From positions 412,884 through 427,257 of the forward strand of contig MU646368.1 of NCBI GenBank assembly GCA_026770585.1: a stretch of DNA of 14,374 bases, given 5' to 3'. The position numbers and the translations under genes are program-made. The DNA comes from Baffinella frigidus. Taxonomy: Eukaryota > Cryptophyceae > Cryptomonadales > Baffinellaceae. The stretch's first letter is position 1, and each line of letters begins with the position of its first letter. The notes below the pieces were generated by a model, which was not told where the DNA came from, ran no database searches, and saw only the letters and a list, made by a program, of their open reading frames with translations. Positions 6,461-12,425 of the stretch are shown here, in pieces.

Positions 6461-6606
6461 GATTGCTGACTTTTGGCGTGTTTTCTTAGCAACAATCCAA
6501 CAATTAACTTCAGATTGTTCCCCGTAGTCCGCTACCGAGCGAGGACGGGACACGATTTTAAAAACTTTAACCTGAATCCTGAAGGAAGTGGACTTTTAAA
6601 ATGAAA

Positions 6607-6634
6607 AGCCAGGACCGGAATCCCGGTCCTGGCT
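6607..6634. repeat. Perfect 12-bp hairpin
   Basis: AGCCAGGACCGG (6607-6618), loop AATC, then CCGGTCCTGGCT. No T-tract follows. The outer seven bases match the hairpin at 2948-2969 while the inner stem differs. Confidence 0.8.
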
Positions 6635-6749
6635 GTCTTATATGTGCCGAGTTGGCTCGATAGCGGGTTCCAAGTGGTCTCTCTCCTCCTGGAAAGAGAG
6701 ATTTGTTCGGTTTTTCAACACGTCCGCGCGCGAGCCAGAGGGCTCGGCA

Positions 6750-6866
6750 TTTATGCTATCTTAAGCCTGGGTTTTACGCCTAAAATAGGCCCCCGGGGGG
6801 GACACGGCTGGAATCTTTCGGCATTTATGCTATCTTAAGCCTTGGTTTTACGCCTAAAATAGCGTT
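6750..6866 (-). repeat. Family J repeat, two partial minus-strand copies
   Basis: TTATGCTATCTTAAGCCTGGGTTTTACGCCTAAAATAG-type sequence appears at about 6750-6788 and again at 6825-6863. Between them CCCCCGGGGGGGACACGG matches the start of the 92-bp GC-rich repeat of 3554, reversed. The J and GC blocks thus travel together. Confidence 0.7.
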
Positions 6867-6926
6867 TCGAAACGTGAGCTCCCCCTCAACCCCTCCCCAC
6901 CAGGCGATGGAGCGCATGGCCGCACT

Positions 6927-7068
6927 CTCATCTCCATACAAGTATTAATTAATTGCTTTTGGCAACGAAAATTACTACACGATGTTCTCATAAAAGTAAT
7001 AGTACAGCGTTTGTGTAGTAAATTTCGTTGCACCAAAAGCTATTAATCAATACTTTTGTGGAGATGAA
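6927..7068. mobile_element. Family B fold-back element, copy B2
   Basis: Arms of about 55 bp, 6927-6980 and 7014-7068. The inner part is GGCAACGAAAATTACTACAC (6961-6980) with partner GTGTAGTAAATTTCGTTGC. The outer part (CTCATCTCCATACAAGTATT..., then TTGCTTTT) is unlike B1 or B3 but pairs with its own partner with only a few mismatches and one inserted base. The loop is about 33 nt. Non-coding. Confidence 0.8.
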
Positions 7069-7217
7069 CTCCATCTCCACCTCCTTCGTTCCCCAACCTA
7101 CCCACCCACACAACGGGCTGCGGTGAGGTGGGCCCGTTTCTGAAGGCGCATAGACGTTTGTATCACTCAACTCAAGGCTCAAGGACTTCATTCAGGACCT
7201 GTATCGAGAGTAACAAA

Positions 7218-7254
7218 GAAGAAGAAGAAGAAGAAGAAGAAGAAGAAGAAGAAG
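7218..7254 (+). repeat. (GAA)n microsatellite
   Basis: About twelve AAG/GAA units, placed 13 bp before the left end of family A copy A3. The glutamate run in one frame and phenylalanine run in the other are by-products. Confidence 0.95.
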
Positions 7255-7266
7255 GTGGGGGAAGGC

Positions 7267-7454
7267 GTACCACTCGAGGCCAGAAAAGGGAGCATTTTAA
7301 AATACAAGTGGGCGGTGTGTAGTAATTTTTCCACACAGCCGCGGTTGGTCACGTAACCCGCGGATATCCGCGGGCTACGTGACCAACCCCGCCCGTGACT
7401 GGTACAAACCCAAACAACCCCACTTTTAAAATACCCCCTTTTCCAGCCTCGAGC
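7267..7454. mobile_element. Family A fold-back/MITE-like element, copy A3 (reversed)
   Basis: Left end GTACCACTCGAGGC (7267-7280), right end CCAGCCTCGAG (7443-7453), where homology stops short of GTGG. The internal order is reversed compared with A1 and A2: TGTGTAGTAATTTTTCCACACA (7316-7337) comes first and the GTGACTGGTACAAA arm last. The central palindrome, 7345-7386, is again 42 nt, with outer TTGGTCACGT and inner half AACCCGCGGAT. Only one base pair is mismatched, and GG/CC extends it to 46 nt. Confidence 0.8.
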
Positions 7455-7483
7455 TGCACGGGCGCGCAAATACCCCGCTTGGT

Positions 7484-7650
7484 TTCGGAGGAGACACCTC
7501 CTAGCTCTGCCTGAGTTAAGTTGGTCTCCTCAAAAAGAGGAGACCGGAAGTTACTTTCCGTGTTTTGTGGTACAAATTCATCAACTTTTGATGTGAAAAG
7601 GACCAGTCAACCCGACTGACTCAGAGCTAGACCTCGGTCGTCCTCATCGT
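7484..7650. repeat. Degenerate fold-back with central hairpin
   Basis: CTAGCTCTGCCTGAGT (7501-7516) faces ACTGACTCAGAGCTAG (about 7615-7630), with partly pairing GGAGGAGACACCTC and GACCTCGGTCGTCCTC outside. Inside, GGTCTCCTC-AAAAA-GAGGAGACC is a perfect 9-bp hairpin (7523-7545). The ends resemble no other family here. Confidence 0.55.
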
Positions 7651-7959
7651 CAGGGTGGTCCCTTCGGGAGGAGTAAGGCGAGCCCCCCCCCCCGGCGCCC
7701 CCCCCGCGGTGCCCGTCCGACCTGATTTCCCAGAAATGAATTTATTAAAAGAATTAAGAGGAAACTAAGGGAGATAAGGGATATATAAGGATAAGGCAGT
7801 TAAGAGAGACACGTATGTAGGAAGTGGAGTTAGAACCCATCCGGAAAATGCTCGGATGAGCGGCCGACACGGGGTACAGCAAGTGGCACAATGCGTCGAG
7901 CGTGAGCGGCGCGGACGCTGGTTGTTCGGCAATAAATGATCAATCTCTCTCCAACCTGA
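7651..7959. other. Intergenic stretch, no gene recognised
   Basis: Runs of nine and seven Cs near 7684-7706, then AG-rich sequence and a mixed stretch with CATCCGGAAAATGCTCGGATG (7838-7858), a 6-bp inverted repeat. The minus-strand ORF of 71 codons lacks coding character. Confidence 0.6.
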
Positions 7960-8107
7960 TCCGGGGACATGTTTTACCAAAAAGAAAATGGTTCTCTATT
8001 TGTTCATAGGAGTTGGACAAAGGTTAATTGGGGCCCTAAGTAAATTTAATTAGGGCCAGAATCCGGTGTGATAGGCCGTTTTCTTGTAAATTAAACATGT
8101 TCCCGGA
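7960..8107. mobile_element. Family C MITE-like element, copy C1
   Basis: Non-coding, 148 bp, with about 30-bp inverted ends (TCCGGGGACATGTTTTACC... and ...AATTAAACATGTTCCCGGA), flanked on both sides by TGA as a possible 3-bp target duplication. Slightly right of centre is a palindrome GGCCCTAAGTAAATTTA-ATTAGGGCC (8032-8057) with one mismatched pair. Copy C2 lies at 8965-9111, about 1 kb downstream and in the same orientation. Confidence 0.75.
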
Positions 8108-8110
8108 TGA

Positions 8111-8348
8111 GACCTGGCGCTCCGCAGCGCCCCGTCGCCAATAGCCGTTTGTGCAAAGCACTTTTAAAACTCCCAAAACCTGACCTTTGTGGAAAAATGT
8201 GACTTTTAATCTTCTACATGTATTGTTGTTGTCAGCGGGGTCACTTTCGACCCCGCTGCAAGGGGGGAAATGGCTCCAAGAATCGTTGATTTGGTCTCAT
8301 CGGGTCGGTGGGACCTGACGCGCCGCAGCGCCCCATCGCAAATAGCCG
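8111..8348 (+). repeat. 37-bp direct repeat
   Basis: GACCTGGCGCTCCGCAGCGC-CCCGTCGCCAATAGCCG at 8111-8147 recurs with a few changes at 8312-8348. The first copy abuts the right end of C1. It also resembles the ends of a GC-rich block that follows. Confidence 0.8.
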
Positions 8349-8510
8349 ACGGCCGTCGCGTGGACGCGCCGCGCGTCTGGAGCGGCGCGGAGTGGAAGCG
8401 CGCTCTGGGGGAGATCGGGGCCCCGCTCCGCACCGCACGCGCCGCCACCGCCGCCGCCGCCGCCCCCCTGTTCCGGCCACGCGACGTTCAGCGCGACCCC
8501 AAATCGACCA
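8241..8510 (+). other. GC-rich block, possible captured gene fragment
   Basis: From ATG at 8270 the plus strand is open and includes RVDAPRVWSGAEWKRALGEI, then an alanine run from (GCC)n at about 8444-8465, then a Lys/Pro/Arg-rich low-complexity tail produced by CGACCAAAA repeats. The opposite strand is also open, as expected at this GC content. The amphipathic segment could be a piece of a real gene, but I see no domain and no conserved copy. I would not call it a gene on this evidence. Confidence 0.2.
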
Positions 8511-8549
8511 AACCCAAAACGCGACCAAAACGACCAAAACGCGAGAGAC

Positions 8550-8633
8550 CCAAATCGACAATCGTGCTGCTCCAGTTTGTACTGAACAACCGCGAAGCCA
8601 AATCGACAACGGTGCTACTCCAGTTTGTACTGT
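8550..8633 (+). repeat. 48-bp tandem repeat, two copies
   Basis: CCAAATCGACAATCGTGCTG at 8550 and CCAAATCGACAACGGTGCTA at 8598, both continuing CTCCAGTTTGTACTG. The word CAAATCGACAATGGTAC recurs at about 9753, next to telomeric repeats. Confidence 0.85.
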
Positions 8634-8638
8634 ACAGT

Positions 8639-8690
8639 CACTTTGTCCGATTTCCGAACGGGTGGACCCGTTCGGAATCCGGACAAAGTG
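8639..8690. repeat. 52-nt nearly perfect palindrome
   Basis: CACTTTGTCCGATTTCCGAA... (8639-8663) faces its complement at 8666-8690 across a 2-nt GG loop, with two mismatched pairs in 25. ACTGTACAGT, a separate perfect palindrome, lies just before it at 8629-8638. Confidence 0.85.
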
Positions 8691-8769
8691 TACCAGGAAT
8701 AATGGAACGCGAGGGGCGATGTGGGGCAACACTGCGCGTCGCGTGGAAGGTTCTGCACTCGAATCAAAG

Positions 8770-8911
8770 TTTATCCGGGGAAACCTATTTTTCTTTCATT
8801 TGATGGCAACGAAAATTACTACACAATTCGTTCTTATTAGTAATATAAAAGAATCTGTGTAGTAATTTTGATTGCCATCAAATGAAAGAAAAATAGGTTT
8901 CCCCGGATAAA
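8770..8911. mobile_element. Family B fold-back element, copy B3
   Basis: Arms of 56 bp at 8770-8825 and 8856-8911 with only two mismatches (AACG against AATC in the core). The inner part is GGCAACGAAAATTACTACAC (8805-8824), and the outer part (TTATCCGGGGAAACC..., TTCATTTGAT) is unique to this copy. Weaker pairing continues into the loop. A C-type CCGGGGA word in the outer arm may be coincidence. Non-coding. Confidence 0.85.
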
Positions 8912-8935
8912 AGTGGGGCCATCCTGTAGAGAAGG

Positions 8936-8957
8936 GCCCGTGTCCGCCTATGGCGGG
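8936..8957 (+). repeat. Short piece of the 85-bp dispersed repeat
   Basis: CGTGTCCGCCTATGGCGGGAGTC matches part of the 85-bp repeat (12121-12145) immediately upstream of element C2. Confidence 0.5.
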
Positions 8958-8964
8958 AGTCTAA

Positions 8965-9111
8965 CCCGGGGACATGTTTAATATAAAAGAAAACGGATCC
9001 CTATGTGTTCATAGGAGTTGGAAGAAGATTGATTCGGGCCCGAAGTAAATTTACTTAGGGTAGCATCGGGTTTGATTGTCCATTGTCTTTTAAATTACAC
9101 ATGCTCCCGAA
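8965..9111. mobile_element. Family C MITE-like element, copy C2
   Basis: 147 bp with inverted ends CCGGGGACATGTTTAATATA at 8966 and ATTACACATGCTCCCG near 9095-9110. Shared with C1 are the interior GTTCATAGGAGTTGGA and the central palindrome AAGTAAATTTACTT (9043-9056). The rest is diverged, so the copies are not recent duplicates of one another. Confidence 0.7.
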
Positions 9112-9205
9112 TGAAGTCCGCACCTCCTAAAAGGCATGCGCTCCTCAGAAGGAAGCCCGCTATCGAGGTCTGCCGAGAATGGTTTAGTGTTAAGGCGTTG
9201 GGGCG

Positions 9206-9722
9206 CGGGGTTTAGGATTTAGGGTTTAGGGTTTAGGGTTTTGGGGTTGGGGTTTAGGGTTGAGGGTTTAGGGTTTAGGGTTTAGGGTTTAGGGTTTAGG
9301 GTTTAGGGTTTAGGGTTCAAGGTTTAGGATTTAGGGTTTAGAGTTTGGGGTTTAGGGTTTTAGCTTTTAGGGTTTAGGCTTTAGGGTTGAGGATTTAGGG
9401 TTTGGGGGTTTGGGTTTAGGGTTTAGTGTTAGGGTTTAGGGTTTAGGGTTTCGGGTAAGGGTTTAGGGTTTAGGGTTTAGGGTTTAGGGTTTAGGGTTTA
9501 GGGTTTAGGGTTTAGGGTTTAGAGTTTAGGGTTTAGGGTTTTAGCATTTCGGGTTTTAGCATTTAGGGTTTAGGGTTTAGAGTTTAGGGTTTAGGGTTTA
9601 GGGTTTAGGGTTTAGGATTTAGAGTTTTTGAATTAGGGTTCAGCATTATAGGGTTTTAGCATTTGGGGTTTAGGGATCAGGGTTTAGGGATTAGGATTTA
9701 GGATTTAGGGTGTAGGGTGTAG
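9206..9722 (+). repeat. Interstitial telomeric array 2 (TTTAGGG)n
   Basis: About 70 heptamers, G-rich strand left to right, more degenerate than array 1. Variants include TTGAGGG, TTTCGGG and repeated interruptions of the form GGTTTTAGCATTT (about 9537, 9553, 9654). The recurrence of the same interruption indicates amplification of longer units within the array. Confidence 0.95.
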
Positions 9723-9902
9723 GAGCGTGTCACCCCGCCACCAGCGGGAACTCAAATCGACAATGGTACAGTGGGCCGGACTGATTGAGTATGTGTGGAG
9801 GGTAGGCATGTGTTACGGTAGCCTGTGTTAGGGTAGGTGGACTGTACTCATCCGGTGTGTACCGGGAAGGCGAACACAGTGTACCATCAACAATACAAAG
9901 CG
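9723..9902. other. Spacer between telomeric arrays
   Basis: Holds CAAATCGACAATGGTACAGTG (about 9753-9774), matching the 48-bp tandem repeat word at 8551. A partly complementary CACAGTGTACCATC lies at about 9878-9891. GTGTTAGGGTAGG and GAGGGTAGG pieces suggest decayed telomere-like units. No gene is seen. Confidence 0.5.
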
Positions 9903-9987
9903 AGGGTTTAGGGTTGAGGGGTAAGGGTTTAGGGTGTAGGGTGTAGGGTGTAGAGTTCAGGGTGTAGGGTTGAGGGTTTAGGGACTC
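9903..9987 (+). repeat. Interstitial telomeric array 3, short
   Basis: About twelve degenerate units (TTTAGGG, TTGAGGG, TGTAGGG) in the same orientation as array 2. The last units supply the stop codon and final residues of the minus-strand ORF at 9978-10610. Confidence 0.85.
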
Positions 9988-10610
9988 GGGTTCAGGGGGT
10001 CGCACTGAGCGTCGCGTGGCAGGTGGATGTCGTCCGAGGTTGCTTGGCGGCGCGCGCTGAGGCTGAGCCGCGGCTCGATGACTCGTGGCCGCTGCTGTAT
10101 CTTCGCCTCTTTCTCCCTCGCCTGCCGTCCCACCTCCCTCTCTCCCTCCGCCCCACCATCCCCCCCACCCACCCCATGCTCCTGGATCCACGCGCAGCGG
10201 CCGTGCTCTTTGGCAAAGTTGGACTCCGCGTCCGGGAGAGTGGGGTACGCGCAAGGCGCGTATGACGACTCGACGGGGGGAAACTCCCAGAGGTATTCTG
10301 TGTCGTCAAAGGCGACGCGCCGCGCGCTGGGGGCCCTCCGGTGCTCATGCTCGTACCCCGTTTTGCTAGAGCTGGACCGGGGGGCGGAGGGGGAAGGGAG
10401 CACGTGGTCCCCCGCAGTGGTCGCTTCGCGCTCGGCGCGTGTCGCGAGGTAGGCGCACCACTGGGAGTCGCAGGAGCGAACCTGGCGCAGGAGATTGTTG
10501 AGAGTTTTTACCAGCATCCCGGATTCCACTTCGTGGTGCTTGACGCAGAGCTGCCGCATCTCGCTGACGCGCTCGAACAGCACATCGTACTTGGCATCGT
10601 CGCCGCTCAT
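9978..10610 (-). CDS. Hypothetical protein, 210 aa, C-terminus formed by telomeric repeat
   Basis: I do not recognise this protein. From ATG at 10610 residues 1-65 (MSGDDAKYDVLFERVSEMRQ...) look helical and amphipathic, with Cys and His at LCVKHHEVE; a short Ser/Pro-rich linker follows; then AFDDTEYLWEFPPVESS, then a glycine- and glutamate-rich stretch, then RLSLSARRQATSDD. The TAA stop (9978-9980) and last residues (DPLNPSP) come from telomere-like DNA, so the true C-terminus is probably lost. The frame is open upstream of the ATG for 34 more codons. YLWEFP resembles YLWAFP in the broken gene at 2641-3283. The GC content (about 60-65 percent by eye) exceeds that of the flanks. The opposite strand is also open in places, a GC effect. 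A split gene is possible, see 10366-10752. Confidence 0.4.
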   Translation of the reverse strand: MSGDDAKYDVLFERVSEMRQLCVKHHEVESGMLVKTLNNLLRQVRSCDSQWCAYLATRAEREATTAGDHVLPSPSAPRSSSSKTGYEHEHRRAPSARRVAFDDTEYLWEFPPVESSYAPCAYPTLPDAESNFAKEHGRCAWIQEHGVGGGDGGAEGEREVGRQAREKEAKIQQRPRVIEPRLSLSARRQATSDDIHLPRDAQCDPLNPSP

Positions 10611-10752
10611 GATGATCTCGCTGCTCCTGCTGTGGACAATCCAAGGGGAAATACTCATGGACAATCCCGTCCGAGCAGTGAACGAGCTCGTAGCCCTTGA
10701 AAAGAAACACAAGGTTTCCCACGAACAGCCACGAAGTGAACCAGAGTGTCAT
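10366..10752 (-). CDS. Hypothetical ORF with hydrophobic N-terminus, overlapping the 210-aa ORF
   Basis: The ATG at 10752 has favourable context (CACCATGAC). Residues 1-18 (MTLWFTSWLFVGNLVFLF) form one hydrophobic segment that could be a signal anchor, followed by KGYELVHCSDGIVHEYFPLD. Up to about 10620 this looks coding; beyond that it overlaps the 210-aa ORF in another frame and turns Arg-rich, as expected of a shadow. The simplest reading is that the hydrophobic segment and the 210-aa ORF belong to one gene, joined by a short intron or broken by a frameshift near 10620-10680. A pyrimidine stretch ending CCACAG on the minus strand at about 10628-10650 could be a 3' splice site, but I could not identify the donor. 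Confidence 0.35.
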   Translation of the reverse strand: MTLWFTSWLFVGNLVFLFKGYELVHCSDGIVHEYFPLDCPQQEQRDHHERRRCQVRCAVRARQRDAAALRQAPRSGIRDAGKNSQQSPAPGSLLRLPVVRLPRDTRRARSDHCGGPRAPFPLRPPVQL

Positions 10753-10859
10753 GGTGAGGGGGTCACAGAGACACCCCCTCATCTTGTTGATGGACGATCC
10801 ATCCAAAAGATAAGGCAAAAGATAACTCGTGTTCCCCAAATTAATGCCAAAAATAGCAT

Positions 10860-11215
10860 GAAGTGTAAGTCAGCAATGTGTCGCTCGGATCCTCGACTGC
10901 TCTAGATTGCTCTAGATGGTTCGAATGTGGGGTAACAATATCCTCGTGACTTGACTTGAGTAAAAAAGGTGAAATGACAGTGAAATGTTTTTTATCACAA
11001 GGAACCGGTGGAAGGATGCCGGAATAGATGGACCGTTCGCGTGATATGACGTGTCGAAGAGCTACAAGATTGGATCCATGCTGACACTGCGACTCTCGAG
11101 CGTGAATAAAAAAAAGAGGAAAAAATACCCTTGTCTCGAGCAAGGAATTTCTGTCCCCGAGTTTGTACATATCATAGTAAGCTCCATATCATAGGATATT
11201 CCCCTTGTCTCGAGC
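10860..11215. other. Intergenic stretch between divergent ORFs
   Basis: AT-richer than both sides. It holds the direct repeat CTCTAGATTG/CTCTAGATGG (about 10898-10918) and CCCTTGTCTCGAGC at about 11128 and 11201, the first of which also forms a hairpin CCTTG-TCTCGAG-CAAGG. It probably carries the promoters of the flanking ORFs, but I see no clear TATA element. A minus-strand frame of 109 codons lacks coding character. Confidence 0.4.
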
Positions 11216-11260
11216 CTCGTGAACCTTCGTCAAAATCAAGACGGACTATTTCGCGCCACG

Positions 11261-11701
11261 ATGTCCGCCACGCTGCTGCATTCCAACCGCCGGCCCGACC
11301 AATCGCTCCCTTTGTCCTTGTGCGAGAGCGTCGTGGCTGACAGCTGCTCGACGGCCGGCGCCACTCCGACCTCCGATCCGATACTCATCAACTCTGGCGC
11401 AACGCCCCGCCATCACTTTTTCTATCACGGCGGCCCGGTCGAGGAGAAGGAGCGCGCGCACAGCACGGGCGGCGCGCGCGTACTTCGCACGCGTTCGGCG
11501 CGTGTTGACGTGCCTGGGGGTTCGTGCTCGGGAGATTGGGTCCACGTTATGGTGGAGGTGGTGGACGCTCCATCGCTCTCCCTGTGCGACTGCGCGTTTG
11601 CGTTGGAGCTCGAGGACGACCGCATCCTTCGCTTGTCGTCCGGCGCCGGGAGGATTCACTCGCCCAAGGCGTGTGGACTAGGACTAGTAGTCCTGCACTA
11701 G
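11261..11701 (+). CDS. Hypothetical protein, 146 aa, weak retroelement-protease resemblance
   Basis: The ATG at 11261 (MSATLLHSNRR) is the first ATG in the frame, and the frame ends TAG at 11701. Residues around 45-60 read DPILINSGATPRHHFF. This resembles the (I/V)LDSGAT-x-H active-site motif of Ty1/copia-type aspartic proteases, with Asn in place of the catalytic Asp; a later segment VEVVDAPSLSLCDCAFALEL could correspond to the V-P-L-LLSV-L strand region of that domain. If the match is real, the protease would be inactive and the rest of the element (integrase, reverse transcriptase, RNase H) absent, so this would be a relic. The match is by eye only. Both strands are open over much of it, a high-GC effect, which weakens the case. 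Confidence 0.3.
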   Translation: MSATLLHSNRRPDQSLPLSLCESVVADSCSTAGATPTSDPILINSGATPRHHFFYHGGPVEEKERAHSTGGARVLRTRSARVDVPGGSCSGDWVHVMVEVVDAPSLSLCDCAFALELEDDRILRLSSGAGRIHSPKACGLGLVVLH

Positions 11702-11878
11702 CGCGGGGTGCCGAGGGTCGCAAGCTGCGCCCTCTCCTAGCTGTAGACGACAAGTAGAGTTTCGTAGAAGGAATTGGTAGGAAATCTGGGAAAGAGGTCT
11801 GCGAAAGAGGCGGTCTGGCGGAGCGAGCAATAAAGCTACTCCGCGAACCATTCCAGACCTGCAGAGGCAGGTCATACG

Positions 11879-12058
11879 GATATCCCTTCGTAGCCCGCTA
11901 TGTGGTTGACGCACCTGCTCGCCGACGCCGATCACCAGCTCTCCAATCTCCTTATCCGTGTCCTCAGGGACGTCCTCGCACCCCCCCCCCCCGGTCTCGC
12001 TAACCGCCTCTTTCTTCCCCCCCGCCCCTGCAGCTGGCTCCTTCCTGCCAGCCTCCAT
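11879..12058 (-). pseudogene. Possible N-terminal gene fragment
   Basis: From ATG at 12058 the minus strand reads MEAGRKEPAAGAGGKKEAVS, then CEDVPEDTDKEIGELVIGVG, a Gly/Ala/Lys-rich start leading to an acidic segment that resembles a normal protein N-terminus. At about 11905 it runs into a family E word (CACATAGCGGGCTACGAAGG, minus strand), so anything downstream is repeat. A run of ten or more Cs at 11980-11992 lies within it and codes glycines. The function is unknown. Confidence 0.25.
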
Positions 12059-12080
12059 CGCGTCCGACACCGGGGGGCCT

Positions 12081-12170
12081 GACGTGATCCGAAAGGAAGC
12101 ATGGCTTTTCTGCAGATAAGATCCAGTGTCCGCCTATGTTGGTAGCTCGAAGAACCTAGAGGACCTAAAG
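12081..12170 (+). repeat. 85-bp dispersed repeat, copy K1
   Basis: GACGTGATCCGAAAGGAAGC, ATGGCTTTTCTGCAGA, CAGTGTCCGCCTATG and AGAACCTAGAGGACCTAAAG in order. The copies at 12757-12845, 12952-13044 and 13297-13390 are reversed, and 12624-12672 is partial and direct. Translated on the copy strand it reads DVIRK-(E/D)-WLFCR, then a diverged segment, then ESKEPKGPK in another frame, so coding is uncertain. Confidence 0.75.
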
Positions 12171-12205
12171 GACGCCTGCGCTGTGTGGACTGACGGGGGG
12201 TCGTC

Positions 12206-12252
12206 CGTAGGAACCCCCCTATGTCCCTACGGGTTGCCTACCGTAGGAACCC
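12206..12252 (-). repeat. Family E block, copy E5 (reversed)
   Basis: TAGGAACCCCCCTATGTCCC and TACGGGTTGCCTACCGTAGG match the reverse complement of 1367-1408 almost base for base over about 40 bp, although the two are 10.8 kb apart. Confidence 0.8.
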
Positions 12253-12367
12253 CTCCAGGCCGCTCCCGTTGGTCTCCTCCGTCTCTGCACAACACGCCTG
12301 CGAGTACAGGGGTGTCTGGGCTATAGGAACACGGGTGCTCCGACATCGGTCGGTGTCTGTTTTCTCA

Positions 12368-12425
12368 AATTAGTACCAGAGGGTTGACTGAATGCAGGAT
12401 TTAGTCAACCCTCTGATACTAAATT
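12368..12425. repeat. 22-bp-arm hairpin
   Basis: AATTAGTACCAGAGGGTTGA (from 12368) faces TCAACCCTCTGATACTAAATT (to 12425) with one mismatch and one inserted base around a 13-nt loop. AATTTAGTACCAG also occurs as the subterminal arm word of family A copies A1 and A2, so this could be a relic. The rest of 12253-12620 holds a repeated CGGCCGCTCCCGTTGGTCT word (about 12260 and 12473) and no gene. Confidence 0.7.

Noticed and set aside
6607-6634. Rho-independent terminator
   Set aside because: There is a GC-rich stem but no T-tract after it and no bacterial gene next to it.
7188-7469. Poly-Phe and poly-Glu ORFs around the GAA tract
   Set aside because: Produced by the microsatellite plus the ends of element A3; both strands are open for the same reason.
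850-8911. CRISPR array, because of many short palindromic repeats
   Set aside because: Spacing is irregular, the repeats belong to different families, there are no cas genes, and the setting is eukaryotic subtelomere.
9730-10348. Minus-strand ORFs of 174 and 118 codons overlapping the 210-aa ORF
   Set aside because: They occupy other frames of the same GC-rich stretch, and the first runs into telomere-derived and Pro-Tyr-rich sequence; the frame starting MSGDD is the better candidate.
11246-11659. Minus-strand ORF of 137 codons opposite the 146-aa ORF
   Set aside because: Arg/Ala-rich composition typical of an antisense shadow in GC-rich DNA, with no start of its own that improves on the plus strand.
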